NCBI RefSeq assembly: GCF_000759675.1
Contig: NZ_BAWM01000046.1
Span: 128,070-192,069, forward strand
DNA from: Neobacillus niacini
GTDB lineage: Bacteria; Bacillota; Bacilli; Bacillales; Cytobacillaceae
DNA length: 64,000 bases
Reading direction: 5' to 3'
The notes beneath the pieces were generated by a model. It did no database searches. It saw only the letters and a program-made list of their open reading frames with translations, and was not told where the DNA came from. Shown piece by piece: positions 28,375 to 35,142 of this stretch (positions are counted from its first letter, which is position 1; the number at the start of each line of letters is the position of its first letter). Made by a program: the position numbers and the translations under genes.

Positions 28375-28431
28375 ATGAAAAATAAAAGAATCTTTATTAA
28401 CAATGACTACAAGGGGATAACGCCTAATTAA
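28375..28431 (+). CDS. 18-aa leader peptide upstream of GNAT gene
   Basis: ATG-initiated 18-codon frame (MKNKRIFINNDYKGITPN) with a very strong ribosome-binding site, AGAGGAGGCG, about 7 bases upstream. Its last codons, from the GGGG at 28413 to 28423, form one arm of a hairpin whose other arm can instead pair with the ribosome-binding site of the downstream acetyltransferase. This is the layout of translation-attenuation leaders such as those of cat and erm genes. Confidence 0.65.
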   Translation: MKNKRIFINNDYKGITPN

Positions 28432-28471
28432 TAAAATTTGTTTAGCGTTTCCCCGAATTAGAGAAGGGGAA
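28413..28471 (+). promoter_or_regulatory. Putative translational attenuator controlling the GNAT gene
   Basis: Two exclusive stems share one arm. Stem A is GGGGATAACGC (28413-28423, inside the leader ORF) with GCGTTTCCCC (28445-28454), ten pairs with one bulged T. Stem B is TTCCCC (28449-28454) with GGGGAA (28466-28471), which buries the ribosome-binding site AAGGGG (28464-28469) of the gene starting at 28476. Stem A frees that site and stem B hides it. A ribosome occupying the end of the leader would favour B; one stalled earlier would favour A. Confidence 0.6.
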
Positions 28472-28475
28472 TAGT

Positions 28476-28931
28476 ATGAATACAAAAAATGTTAGAATTG
28501 TAGAATTAAATGCAGAAAATTGGTATGAATGTTGTGAATTAGAGGTTTCATTAGAACAAAAGGATTACATTGAGCCCAATGCTATATCAATAGCTCAGTC
28601 AAAGTTTGAACCTTCATTAAAACCATATGCCATATATGCTGAAGAAAAAGTTGTTGGCTTTTTGATGTACAATTCTGTTCAAGAAGAACTTGAAGGTTAT
28701 TGGGTTTATAGAATAATGGTGGATAAGGAATTCCAAGGCAAGGGTATAGGAAAAGCAGCAACTAAATTAATGATTTCAGAGATGGCAAAATTACCTAATG
28801 TAAAAAAAATAGTTGTAGGTTATCATCCAGAAAATATCGGAGCACATAAATTATACTCAAGTTTAGGATTTATTGATAATGGTGATAGGTTCGGTAAGGA
28901 AATGGCAGTCATTAAATATTTAACCGAATGA
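28476..28931 (+). CDS. GNAT N-acetyltransferase, spermidine/diamine acetyltransferase-like
   Basis: A 151-aa GNAT protein. Motif A is VDKEFQGKGIGKAATKLM (V-x-x-x-x-Q-x-x-G-x-G, acetyl-CoA pyrophosphate binding), motif B is HPENIGAHKLYSSLGF. The layout (YIEPNAISIAQS near the N-terminus, YAIYAEEKVVGFLMY) resembles BltD-type polyamine acetyltransferases; an aminoglycoside- or streptothricin-type target is also possible. It is preceded by a leader peptide and alternative stems, so it is likely inducible, as with antibiotic-modifying enzymes. ATG with AAGGGG upstream. Confidence 0.8.
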   Translation: MNTKNVRIVELNAENWYECCELEVSLEQKDYIEPNAISIAQSKFEPSLKPYAIYAEEKVVGFLMYNSVQEELEGYWVYRIMVDKEFQGKGIGKAATKLMISEMAKLPNVKKIVVGYHPENIGAHKLYSSLGFIDNGDRFGKEMAVIKYLTE

Positions 28932-29020
28932 TAAACCATCAATAGTGTTATAAAAAAGGTAAAGGGGACCATTTTTGGTTCTCTTTTTATTCCGTTAACG
29001 GGCTCGATTGTGGACCATTC

Positions 29021-29063
29021 GTCTAATTCCTCGGTGAAAATGTGGAGGAATTAGACTTTTTTT
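29021..29063 (+). terminator. Terminator hairpin, copy 1 of a dispersed repeat
   Basis: GTCTAATTCCTC (29021-29032) pairs perfectly with GAGGAATTAGAC (29045-29056), followed by seven T. The same unit with its flank (from about 28995) recurs at 34281-34346. Confidence 0.8.
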
Positions 29064-29137
29064 ATCTCTCAAAATCCTTATCAATGTAACTCCATTTTCC
29101 TTGAGTTCACATATTGATAAAAAAGTCAAAAAGCAAC

Positions 29138-29168
29138 TTGACATTGGAGTCAACTCACATGCTATTCT
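29138..29168 (+). promoter_or_regulatory. MerR-type promoter with 19-base spacer
   Basis: TTGACA (29138-29143), a 19-base spacer and TATTCT (29163-29168). The long spacer is the mark of promoters remodelled by MerR-family proteins. The dyad TTGAC (29138-29142) and GTCAA (29149-29153) lies in the -35/spacer region. The expected transcript start falls on the ATG at 29175, so the mRNA appears leaderless. Confidence 0.7.
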
Positions 29169-29174
29169 GAATTC

Positions 29175-29648
29175 ATGGAAAAACTTTATTTGATACAAGA
29201 GGTTGCTCAGATACTCGGGTTGTCCAAGGATACACTTCGGTATTATGACCGGATCGGGATCGTCTCACCGTCCCGGGAACACAATCGGTACCGCAAGTAT
29301 TCGAGGAACGACCTCGTTGACTTGATGAATATTCAGATCATGCGGTATGCGGATCTTTCTCTTGATGAAATCAAGGGGAAATTAGGTTTCCACAAGATGA
29401 AAAATATCGACTCCGCTTACTGCGAAGAGGTTGCTGCTTTCCTCGATGCTAAGAATGCAGAAATTCGCAAGAAGATTACTCATCTAGAAAAGGTCTGTCA
29501 GCTGCTCAACCTAGCAGCCGACACGTTAAGGGACTTTACTAACGAAAGCGACCAACGATTAGCCGAATTCGCCCACGAGCTTTACAAGGATATCCGACAG
29601 GATAAACTGGAAATTTTCGAGGAGGGTTGTGATTATCATCAAGATTAG
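29175..29648 (+). CDS. MerR-family transcriptional regulator
   Basis: A 157-aa protein with an N-terminal winged HTH (LIQEVAQILGLSKDTLRYYDRIGIVSPSR, then YRKYSRNDLVDLMNI), a coiled-coil dimer helix (KNAEIRKKITHLEKVCQLLNLA) and an acidic C-terminus. No paired metal-binding cysteines are obvious, so it belongs to the small-molecule MerR branch. There is no ribosome-binding site and the promoter is only 6 bases from the ATG, which points to leaderless translation and autoregulation. Base composition here and in the next gene is visibly GC-richer than the neighbours, suggesting separate acquisition. Confidence 0.88.
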   Translation: MEKLYLIQEVAQILGLSKDTLRYYDRIGIVSPSREHNRYRKYSRNDLVDLMNIQIMRYADLSLDEIKGKLGFHKMKNIDSAYCEEVAAFLDAKNAEIRKKITHLEKVCQLLNLAADTLRDFTNESDQRLAEFAHELYKDIRQDKLEIFEEGCDYHQD

Positions 29649-30051
29649 GAATTTCTATTATCTGATTGCAGGAGTTCTTGCGATACTATTTGCTGTCACG
29701 CATGCATGGAACGGGCAATCTGCTGTATTGCCGACGCTGGACATTAGGGCGATATCCAAGGATACCCAGACGGTATTCACGTATGTTTGGCACATTATAA
29801 CCGCGGAAAATCTGGTCTTCGGCATCGCATTCATTTTCATGTCATTCCAAAGTGAGCGATGGAAGACCCGGTTTGCCGCATGGATGATTGTTGCAGTCCT
29901 GATCGTCCGACTGATTGTGATTCTTGGTGTAACGGCTATGTTTGACGTTTCTGCTCTTACGAATACGTTTATAGATTCGATTGCCATCGTAATCTATGTC
30001 GCCTTGATCATACTGGGCACAACATTGAAGAAAAAAGAGTCCAGTGGTTAG
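29629..30051 (+). CDS. Four-helix membrane protein, MerR-linked
   Basis: A 140-aa protein with four predicted membrane helices (LIAGVLAILFAVTHAW, ENLVFGIAFIFMSF, AAWMIVAVLIVRLIVILGV, FIDSIAIVIYVALIILG). It overlaps the merR gene by 20 bases, with GAGGAGGG just before the GTG start, so the two are translationally coupled. It is probably the output of the MerR circuit, for example a tolerance or transport function. Family not recognised. Confidence 0.65.
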   Translation: MIIIKIRNFYYLIAGVLAILFAVTHAWNGQSAVLPTLDIRAISKDTQTVFTYVWHIITAENLVFGIAFIFMSFQSERWKTRFAAWMIVAVLIVRLIVILGVTAMFDVSALTNTFIDSIAIVIYVALIILGTTLKKKESSG

Positions 30052-30194
30052 CAGCTATATACTAGAGATGTCCGAATTGTCTTCCAACTCATCAGAACCC
30101 TATTAAACTAGATAACAAGCAATCTCTGGTCATTCTTAATAAGAGAGCTTTATGATCATACTTCTATCGTAGAATCATTCAATTGAATATAGTA

Positions 30195-30238
30195 AGAGTG
30201 TGTTTTGATTAATCATTTTTTAAAACACACTCTTTCTT
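30195..30238 (+). terminator. Strong terminator after the MerR operon
   Basis: AGAGTGTGTTTT (30195-30206) pairs perfectly with AAAACACACTCT (30222-30233), followed by TTCTTTTTG. The preceding 140 bases after the membrane gene show nothing. Confidence 0.85.
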
Positions 30239-30314
30239 TTTGTACGTTTATCAAGATTCGCATTATTCACTAATAAATCAAAATGAATTGAAAAATCAAT
30301 TTGGTGGGGGAAAA

Positions 30315-30989
30315 ATGAAAAATAAACTTTTGTACATTGAAGATGATAAGGAAATTGGTACTTGGGTCCGCGAAGATTTAACTGGGCGGGGCTATCATGT
30401 GATCTGGCTTACCTCTGGGGATGGCGTCCTCGACCGTATGGAGGGGATCGACCTAGTAATCCTTGACATTATGCTTCCTGGATTGGATGGATTCTCCATT
30501 GGCCAGCGGTTAAAAAAAGAATATCCAGAGACACCGATTCTTATGCTTTCTGCCAGAACATCTATTGACGATAAATTACAAGGTCTTCAATTTGCCGACG
30601 ATTATGTGACGAAACCATTTCATCCCGATGAATTGGCGGCGCGTGTGGAAGTACTGTTAAGACGGTTTGGAAAGATTTCACTACCGATTATTCAACTATC
30701 ACACCTAAACATTTATATAAATCAAAACCGCATCGTTGATACAGGGTCGAATAATGAAATCATATTAACGGCAAAGCAATTTCAGATTTTCACTTATTTT
30801 CTACGCCACCCGAACCAAATTCTTACAAAGGAACAAATCTATGAAGCCGTATGGGGAAATCCATTTATGGAGGGGGATAAAACGTTGATGGTCCATATTC
30901 GCCATTTACGTGAAAAAATAGAGGAAAACCCGAGCCAGCCGAAAATTATTGAAACCATCCGTGGAATCGGATATAGGGTGAAGCAATGA
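30315..30989 (+). CDS. OmpR-family response regulator
   Basis: A 224-aa regulator from the ATG at 30315 (MKNKLLYIEDD), chosen because GGTGGGGG lies just upstream; the open frame extends 25 codons further. The receiver has acidic pocket YIEDDKEI and phospho-acceptor Asp in LVILDIMLPGLDG, plus the conserved Lys in DDYVTKPF. The usual GLELGADDY reads GLQFADDY, one residue short. The C-terminal winged helix ends MVHIRHLREKIEENPS...ETIRGIGYRV, standard for Trans_reg_C. Its stop overlaps the kinase start (ATGA). Confidence 0.92.
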   Translation: MKNKLLYIEDDKEIGTWVREDLTGRGYHVIWLTSGDGVLDRMEGIDLVILDIMLPGLDGFSIGQRLKKEYPETPILMLSARTSIDDKLQGLQFADDYVTKPFHPDELAARVEVLLRRFGKISLPIIQLSHLNIYINQNRIVDTGSNNEIILTAKQFQIFTYFLRHPNQILTKEQIYEAVWGNPFMEGDKTLMVHIRHLREKIEENPSQPKIIETIRGIGYRVKQ

Positions 30990-32347
30990 GATTTCGACAT
31001 TCCCTGTTGGCGAGGTATTTACTGATCATTATGGTAGCACTTATCTTATGGCCGTTTGTTTTACCTGCCTATCTCATACCGTCCTATCTTCTGGATAAGG
31101 ATCTTCAACAAAAAACTCAGTATATTGATACGAACCTTTTAAAGGAAATGTGGCATCATGAAGCAGCAAAGTTGGATGGAGCCACACCAGAGCAGGTAGA
31201 ACAGAAGCTCTACACATTAAAGGAAAAATATCCACACGCCTCGATGTTCTGGGTGGACGGGTCGGGGGAAACTAAACTAGTCCTTTCCGAACAAAACAAT
31301 AATCCGGATCAATGGACCATAGAGAACAATATTGAGTTTATAAATCAAAGGGATGAAGTTCCTCTTACCTTTTTGTCTTATATTGGCGGAGATCAGAGCA
31401 ATGGATATATAGCTTTCCAAATACCACTTTCTTTTACAAAACCTCCAACCTTTTCCATTATAGATGACAAGTTTTTGGCGATATATACTTTTTTTGTATT
31501 TGGTCTCTTTCTATTTGTCTCTTGGTTATTTTTCTTCAAGATACGGAAACGGCTCGTTCATCTCCAAACCGCCATGACGGATACGAAGGAAAACGGGATA
31601 CCCGAAAAGATAGCTGTCAATAAAAAAGACGAAATCAGTGAATTAGGCCAAGCATTTAATCATATGATTGATGAACTGATAAAAAGCAGACAGCACGAAC
31701 AAGAAGAAGAAGAGCTGCGCAAACAGCTGATTGCCAATATATCCCATGATTTACGAACACCGCTCACAGCCATTCGTGGGCATGCCTATTCATTACAAAA
31801 AGAACCATTATCTCCCAAAGGGAAAGAATCACTTCATTTAATTGAAAACAAGGTAGATCTCTTAAGCCACCTGCTTGAAAATCTCCTTTCCTACACGTTA
31901 TTATCAGCCGGAAAATACACATTGCAAAGAAAAGAATCGGAAATGATACGGTTCATTCGTGAATCAATGGCAGGATGGTATCCCGTATTTGAGAAAGAGG
32001 GCTTTAAAGTGGATGTTGATCTGGCCGAAAAGACTTTGATCTGGAATATCGATCCCCATTGGTTCATGCGCATCGTAGATAATCTATTACAAAACGTGAT
32101 AAGGCACGCTAAATCCGGGCAGTATATCGGTGTCCGAATTGTGGATTATGAAGGGAAAACAGCTATTCTGATCGAAGACAGAGGTCCTGGCTTGGAAGTA
32201 ACAACAGACAAAAAGGGGGCCGGCATCGGCCTCTCCATCGTGTCACTCATGATTCAGGAAATGCAATTAGGATGGAAAATAACAAGTTCAACAAACGGTA
32301 CGCAAATATATCTGTACGAAAATAATAAAGGGAAAACTCCGAATTAA
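30986..32347 (+). CDS. Membrane sensor histidine kinase
   Basis: A 453-aa kinase with two membrane helices (LLIIMVALILWPFVLPAYLI and FFVFGLFLFVSWLFFF) around an extracellular domain of about 130 residues. A HAMP domain follows, then HisKA with NISHDLRTPLTAIRGHA (phospho-His), N box DNLLQNVIRHAK, G1 EDRGPGLEV and G2 GAGIGLSIVS. Paired with the preceding regulator by a 4-base overlap. The signal is unknown; the two membrane proteins that follow are the likely regulated output. Confidence 0.92.
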   Translation: MRFRHSLLARYLLIIMVALILWPFVLPAYLIPSYLLDKDLQQKTQYIDTNLLKEMWHHEAAKLDGATPEQVEQKLYTLKEKYPHASMFWVDGSGETKLVLSEQNNNPDQWTIENNIEFINQRDEVPLTFLSYIGGDQSNGYIAFQIPLSFTKPPTFSIIDDKFLAIYTFFVFGLFLFVSWLFFFKIRKRLVHLQTAMTDTKENGIPEKIAVNKKDEISELGQAFNHMIDELIKSRQHEQEEEELRKQLIANISHDLRTPLTAIRGHAYSLQKEPLSPKGKESLHLIENKVDLLSHLLENLLSYTLLSAGKYTLQRKESEMIRFIRESMAGWYPVFEKEGFKVDVDLAEKTLIWNIDPHWFMRIVDNLLQNVIRHAKSGQYIGVRIVDYEGKTAILIEDRGPGLEVTTDKKGAGIGLSIVSLMIQEMQLGWKITSSTNGTQIYLYENNKGKTPN

Positions 32348-32361
32348 ACAAAATTTAAACG

Positions 32362-32415
32362 AAACCTCACCTTCATTTTAACCTATGCAGATTAGGATGA
32401 AAGTGAGGTTTTTAA
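32362..32415 (+). terminator. Terminator after the two-component genes
   Basis: AAACCTCAC (32362-32370) with GTGAGGTTT (32403-32411), flanked by a further TTCAT/ATGAA pairing, then TTT. Confidence 0.7.
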
Positions 32416-32442
32416 ATTGATAAAAACGAAAGGATGATTACT

Positions 32443-33498
32443 TTGAATAGCACACCGCCTCTACTGAATAAAGATACTAAAACACAATTTAACCTTTGGC
32501 CCTCATGGATTGGATATGCCGCGATTGTTTGGTCAGCGATGTATGGAGCAATACACCTTTATTGGTTATTAGGTGGAGCTGGATTTCCTTTTGAAAATGA
32601 CGGTATAGGAGCCGCTATGGTTACCTATCTTCCAGCAAAAGTGGGCTGTATTGTTTTTGTTACTCTTTGTCTCATTGGCATTGGAGTAGGTTTTGTCATG
32701 CAAAAATCAAAACATGAGACTTTTTCTAGGTGGTTTGCTATTACCTATTCATGGGGGTTCTCTGTTAGTCTGCTTCTTTTTATTCCAGATACCAAGTTAA
32801 TTGCTGCTATGGCGTACGCCTTTTTATTTAAATTCCCCTTCAGCTGGCAAATATTGAACCAAATCATTTGTATTATTGGCGCGCTTCTTTGGATAATAAC
32901 CGCTGTTGTCTACCAAAGAAAAACTCGGTATGCATGTGAATATTGCGGGCGTAATAAAAACGGTGAACCCTTTTTCTTGGTACGGTGGGGTCGATTATTA
33001 ACCGTTATTGCCGCCCTAGCTCCCATTCCCTACGCCATTGTTCGTTTCGCGTGGGCACTCGATATTCCTTTAGGAATTGACCCGCAATTCCTTAAAGATT
33101 TCTCGATTGCTAATCCGATGGCACAGATTACAGAATGGGTTTTTGGATCTCTTTGTATCGGCGGGGGACTCCTTACGCTTGGTTTGATTCGAAAATGGGG
33201 TGAAGTCTTCCCGAAATGGTTCCCGTTCATTGGTGGCAAAAGGGTACCCATCATGCTTGCAGTCATACCTGCTTCCATTGTTGCCATCGCTGTAACCGCA
33301 GCAGGTCTTGTCTTTACTTTCAGTTTCATCGCTGAAACACTTCACCTCATGCCAGTCGACAATCTCTTAATCAATCAGGACTGGGGAATTGTGGGACCTA
33401 TGATTTTTTGGGGACCATGGGGAGTGGCTCTTGGGCTGGCGGCGATCTCCTACTATTATCGTCGGCGTGACCGATGTTCCAGTTGTGGAAAAGGTTAA
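32443..33498 (+). CDS. Polytopic membrane protein with zinc-knuckle-like motifs
   Basis: About 351 residues with roughly eight membrane helices arranged as two similar halves. A CEYCGRNKNG motif sits between the halves and CSSCGKG at the C-terminus, both likely zinc-binding. The TTG at 32443 is preferred to the ATG at 32434 because AAAGGA then has a normal 8-base spacing. The segments WPSWIGYAAIVWSAMYGAIHLYW and FPKWFPFIGGKRVP are echoed in the next gene, so the two are paralogues of a DUF3995-like membrane family. Placed just after a two-component system. Confidence 0.65.
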   Translation: MNSTPPLLNKDTKTQFNLWPSWIGYAAIVWSAMYGAIHLYWLLGGAGFPFENDGIGAAMVTYLPAKVGCIVFVTLCLIGIGVGFVMQKSKHETFSRWFAITYSWGFSVSLLLFIPDTKLIAAMAYAFLFKFPFSWQILNQIICIIGALLWIITAVVYQRKTRYACEYCGRNKNGEPFFLVRWGRLLTVIAALAPIPYAIVRFAWALDIPLGIDPQFLKDFSIANPMAQITEWVFGSLCIGGGLLTLGLIRKWGEVFPKWFPFIGGKRVPIMLAVIPASIVAIAVTAAGLVFTFSFIAETLHLMPVDNLLINQDWGIVGPMIFWGPWGVALGLAAISYYYRRRDRCSSCGKG

Positions 33499-33518
33499 AA
33501 TAAGGAGGAATTGGGAAC

Positions 33519-34181
33519 ATGAATGATAAAACAAACATTGTGGAAGCACAAACGGAAAGGTTGAATGCATTTGAACGATTGACGAAGAAAGCGGTCTGGC
33601 CATCTTACCTCGGTTGCTTTTGGGCAGTAATGTATGCCGTTTTCGTCCGATTTTATCAAGCAGCAGGCGGAACTATTGGTCTTCCGGGGCAGCTTGAGAA
33701 TCCTAAAGGGGCGTACATGGCAAGTTACCTTGCAGGCGTCTTAATCATGACCTGTGGGTTCATTTTAATTGCCCTTATCAAGCCATGGGGAAGAGTAGTC
33801 CCAACATGGGTGCCGTTAATTGGAGGAAAAAACATCCACCGTCTCATCATATTAATCCCTACCCTTTCCTGTACTGCTTTTTTAATTGCACATGGAATTA
33901 GCGGGATCATTACAAAAGCCCTTCTTCTAACAGATGTTATTACCATTCATTTCACTGGCTGGATTTCACTTGATGTTCAAAGCCTGGCATTATGGTCTCT
34001 TTTGTTTTATGAGCCGTGGTTTGTGATTATGGGCATTTTGTCCGGCTTAACAGCTTCCCATTATGCGCAAGCTTCTGGCATTTCGCTTTCTACATTTAGA
34101 AAGAGCATAGTCATTTATTTATTTTCCGTGTTCCTACTAACGGGGTTTTGTGTATTCTATATCATTTTTAAACTATCATAA
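33519..34181 (+). CDS. Membrane protein, paralogue of preceding gene
   Basis: A 220-aa protein with about five membrane helices. WPSYLGCFWAVMYAVFVRFYQAAGG and RVVPTWVPLIGGKNIHR align with the preceding protein. It lacks the Cys pairs. AAGGAGGAATT precedes the ATG, 20 bases after the upstream stop, so the two form an operon. Function unknown. Confidence 0.65.
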   Translation: MNDKTNIVEAQTERLNAFERLTKKAVWPSYLGCFWAVMYAVFVRFYQAAGGTIGLPGQLENPKGAYMASYLAGVLIMTCGFILIALIKPWGRVVPTWVPLIGGKNIHRLIILIPTLSCTAFLIAHGISGIITKALLLTDVITIHFTGWISLDVQSLALWSLLFYEPWFVIMGILSGLTASHYAQASGISLSTFRKSIVIYLFSVFLLTGFCVFYIIFKLS

Positions 34182-34246
34182 AGGGGATGTATTTCTTACT
34201 ATGAATTCTAACAATCGTATTTTAGTAGGGAAAAAGTGTGAGAGAA

Positions 34247-34274
34247 GGACCAGCAAATTAAGATTTGCTGGTCC
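34247..34274 (+). terminator. Terminator-like perfect hairpin
   Basis: GGACCAGCAAAT (34247-34258) pairs perfectly with ATTTGCTGGTCC (34263-34274). It lies downstream of the membrane protein operon. Confidence 0.7.
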
Positions 34275-34280
34275 ATTAGA

Positions 34281-34353
34281 ACAATCGGGCGCGATTGTTG
34301 AAGACCATTAGTCTAATTCCACGGTAAAAATGAGGAGGAATTAGACTTTTTTT
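34281..34353 (+). repeat. Dispersed hairpin repeat, copy 2
   Basis: ACAATCG...CGATTGT (34281-34298) is followed by GTCTAATTCC (34311-34320) pairing with GGAATTAGAC (34337-34346) and a T run. The whole unit matches 28995-29063. A related ACAATC...GATTGT unit lies at 60638-60655. Confidence 0.7.
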
Positions 34354-34410
34354 CTCTAAAAATTCTTAACGTTGTAAATCCATTTTTCTGGAACATACTT
34401 CATTGTTAAA

Positions 34411-34450
34411 CTTAATCGTAACCATACTGTCATTTAAATCAAAAAAATAA
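34411..34450 (+). pseudogene. 3' end of a type I toxin gene (decayed copy)
   Basis: The last 13 codons (LIVTILSFKSKK and stop) are the same, apart from the first base, as the end of the intact toxin at 42555-42638. The start, promoter and ribosome-binding site are missing. Confidence 0.75.
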
Positions 34451-34577
34451 TCCACCCTTGAGTGGATGGCTCAGGTGGATTATTTCCCCATGTAGCCGAC
34501 TCCCTTTGAGGGAACCGTCTATTGCTGGACCGGACATGTAGCTGCATGTTTGGTCTTTTTTAATTTATTCAGTACTT
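34441..34577 (-). ncRNA. Orphan type I antitoxin RNA copy
   Basis: Homologous throughout to the antisense RNA at 42629-42766. A -10 TATAAT on the - strand (34589-34584), then CCGGTC...GACGGTTCCCT and a terminator stem AATCCACC/GGTGGATT ending in a T run (A run on + at 34441-34447). With the toxin ORF lost, it may still act on the second locus. Confidence 0.6.
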
Positions 34578-34644
34578 GTATTTATTATAACCGAGATGAA
34601 TGAAAATATGAAATATATGATTCCATTGATTTATATAAAGGTGG

Positions 34645-34690
34645 ACGTGTGAATTCTTTGAAGTACTCCACGTATAACGTGATTGATGAA
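34645..34690 (+). pseudogene. Trace of GGDEF gene 3' end
   Basis: GTGTGAATTCTTTGAAGTAC and its flank match the last codons of the larger GGDEF fragment at 42913-43092. It shows that toxin locus and GGDEF tail were duplicated together. Confidence 0.5.
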
Positions 34691-35142
34691 TACAAAAAAT
34701 ACCATCCTTAAAAAATATAAATTTCCTATACGATTCCTTACCAAACCACAGCCATTCTAAAAACTTTATTCGATGTAAATAAATTTGCTAGATTCATAGC
34801 TCTGGATTCACCCAAGCAAGAATATATTGAGTTATTTTAATATTAGAATTATTCTTGACACTAAAAAAAATAGTGCTGTGATGTAGAGGGGATTCACCAG
34901 CACCTCATGTGGAGCCAAATTCACTTTGGAAGAGTAGAATAAGTCATGTTTCTGAAGTTAACAAAAAGAGCTCATTCATTATTTTTCAATTTGTAATTTC
35001 ATTAAAATTCCTATTTTCTATTATTATATCACCCTATTGAATTTTTAAACTTTGGTAAAGTTGGTTTCCAAAAATGGTATTTAAATGTAATTTATATTAA
35101 AATTAAAATGGTGATAATTTCCATAATTAAAGGAGGGGGACC
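34691..35142. other. Intergenic, repeat copy A, upstream region of protease
   Basis: Contains repeat copy A (34872-34980). AGGAGGGGGA lies before the protease ATG. I see no ORF and no convincing promoter hexamers. Confidence 0.4.
34872..34980. repeat. 110-bp direct repeat, copy A
   Basis: AGTGCTGTGATGTAGAG through AACAAAAAGAGCTCATTC, about 80% identical to copy B at 36803-36913. The two copies flank the subtilase gene in the same orientation. Confidence 0.75.

Noticed and set aside
33030..33345. Minus-strand ORFs of 90-99 codons inside the membrane protein gene
   Set aside because: Shadows of a long, well-supported plus-strand gene, without ribosome-binding sites.
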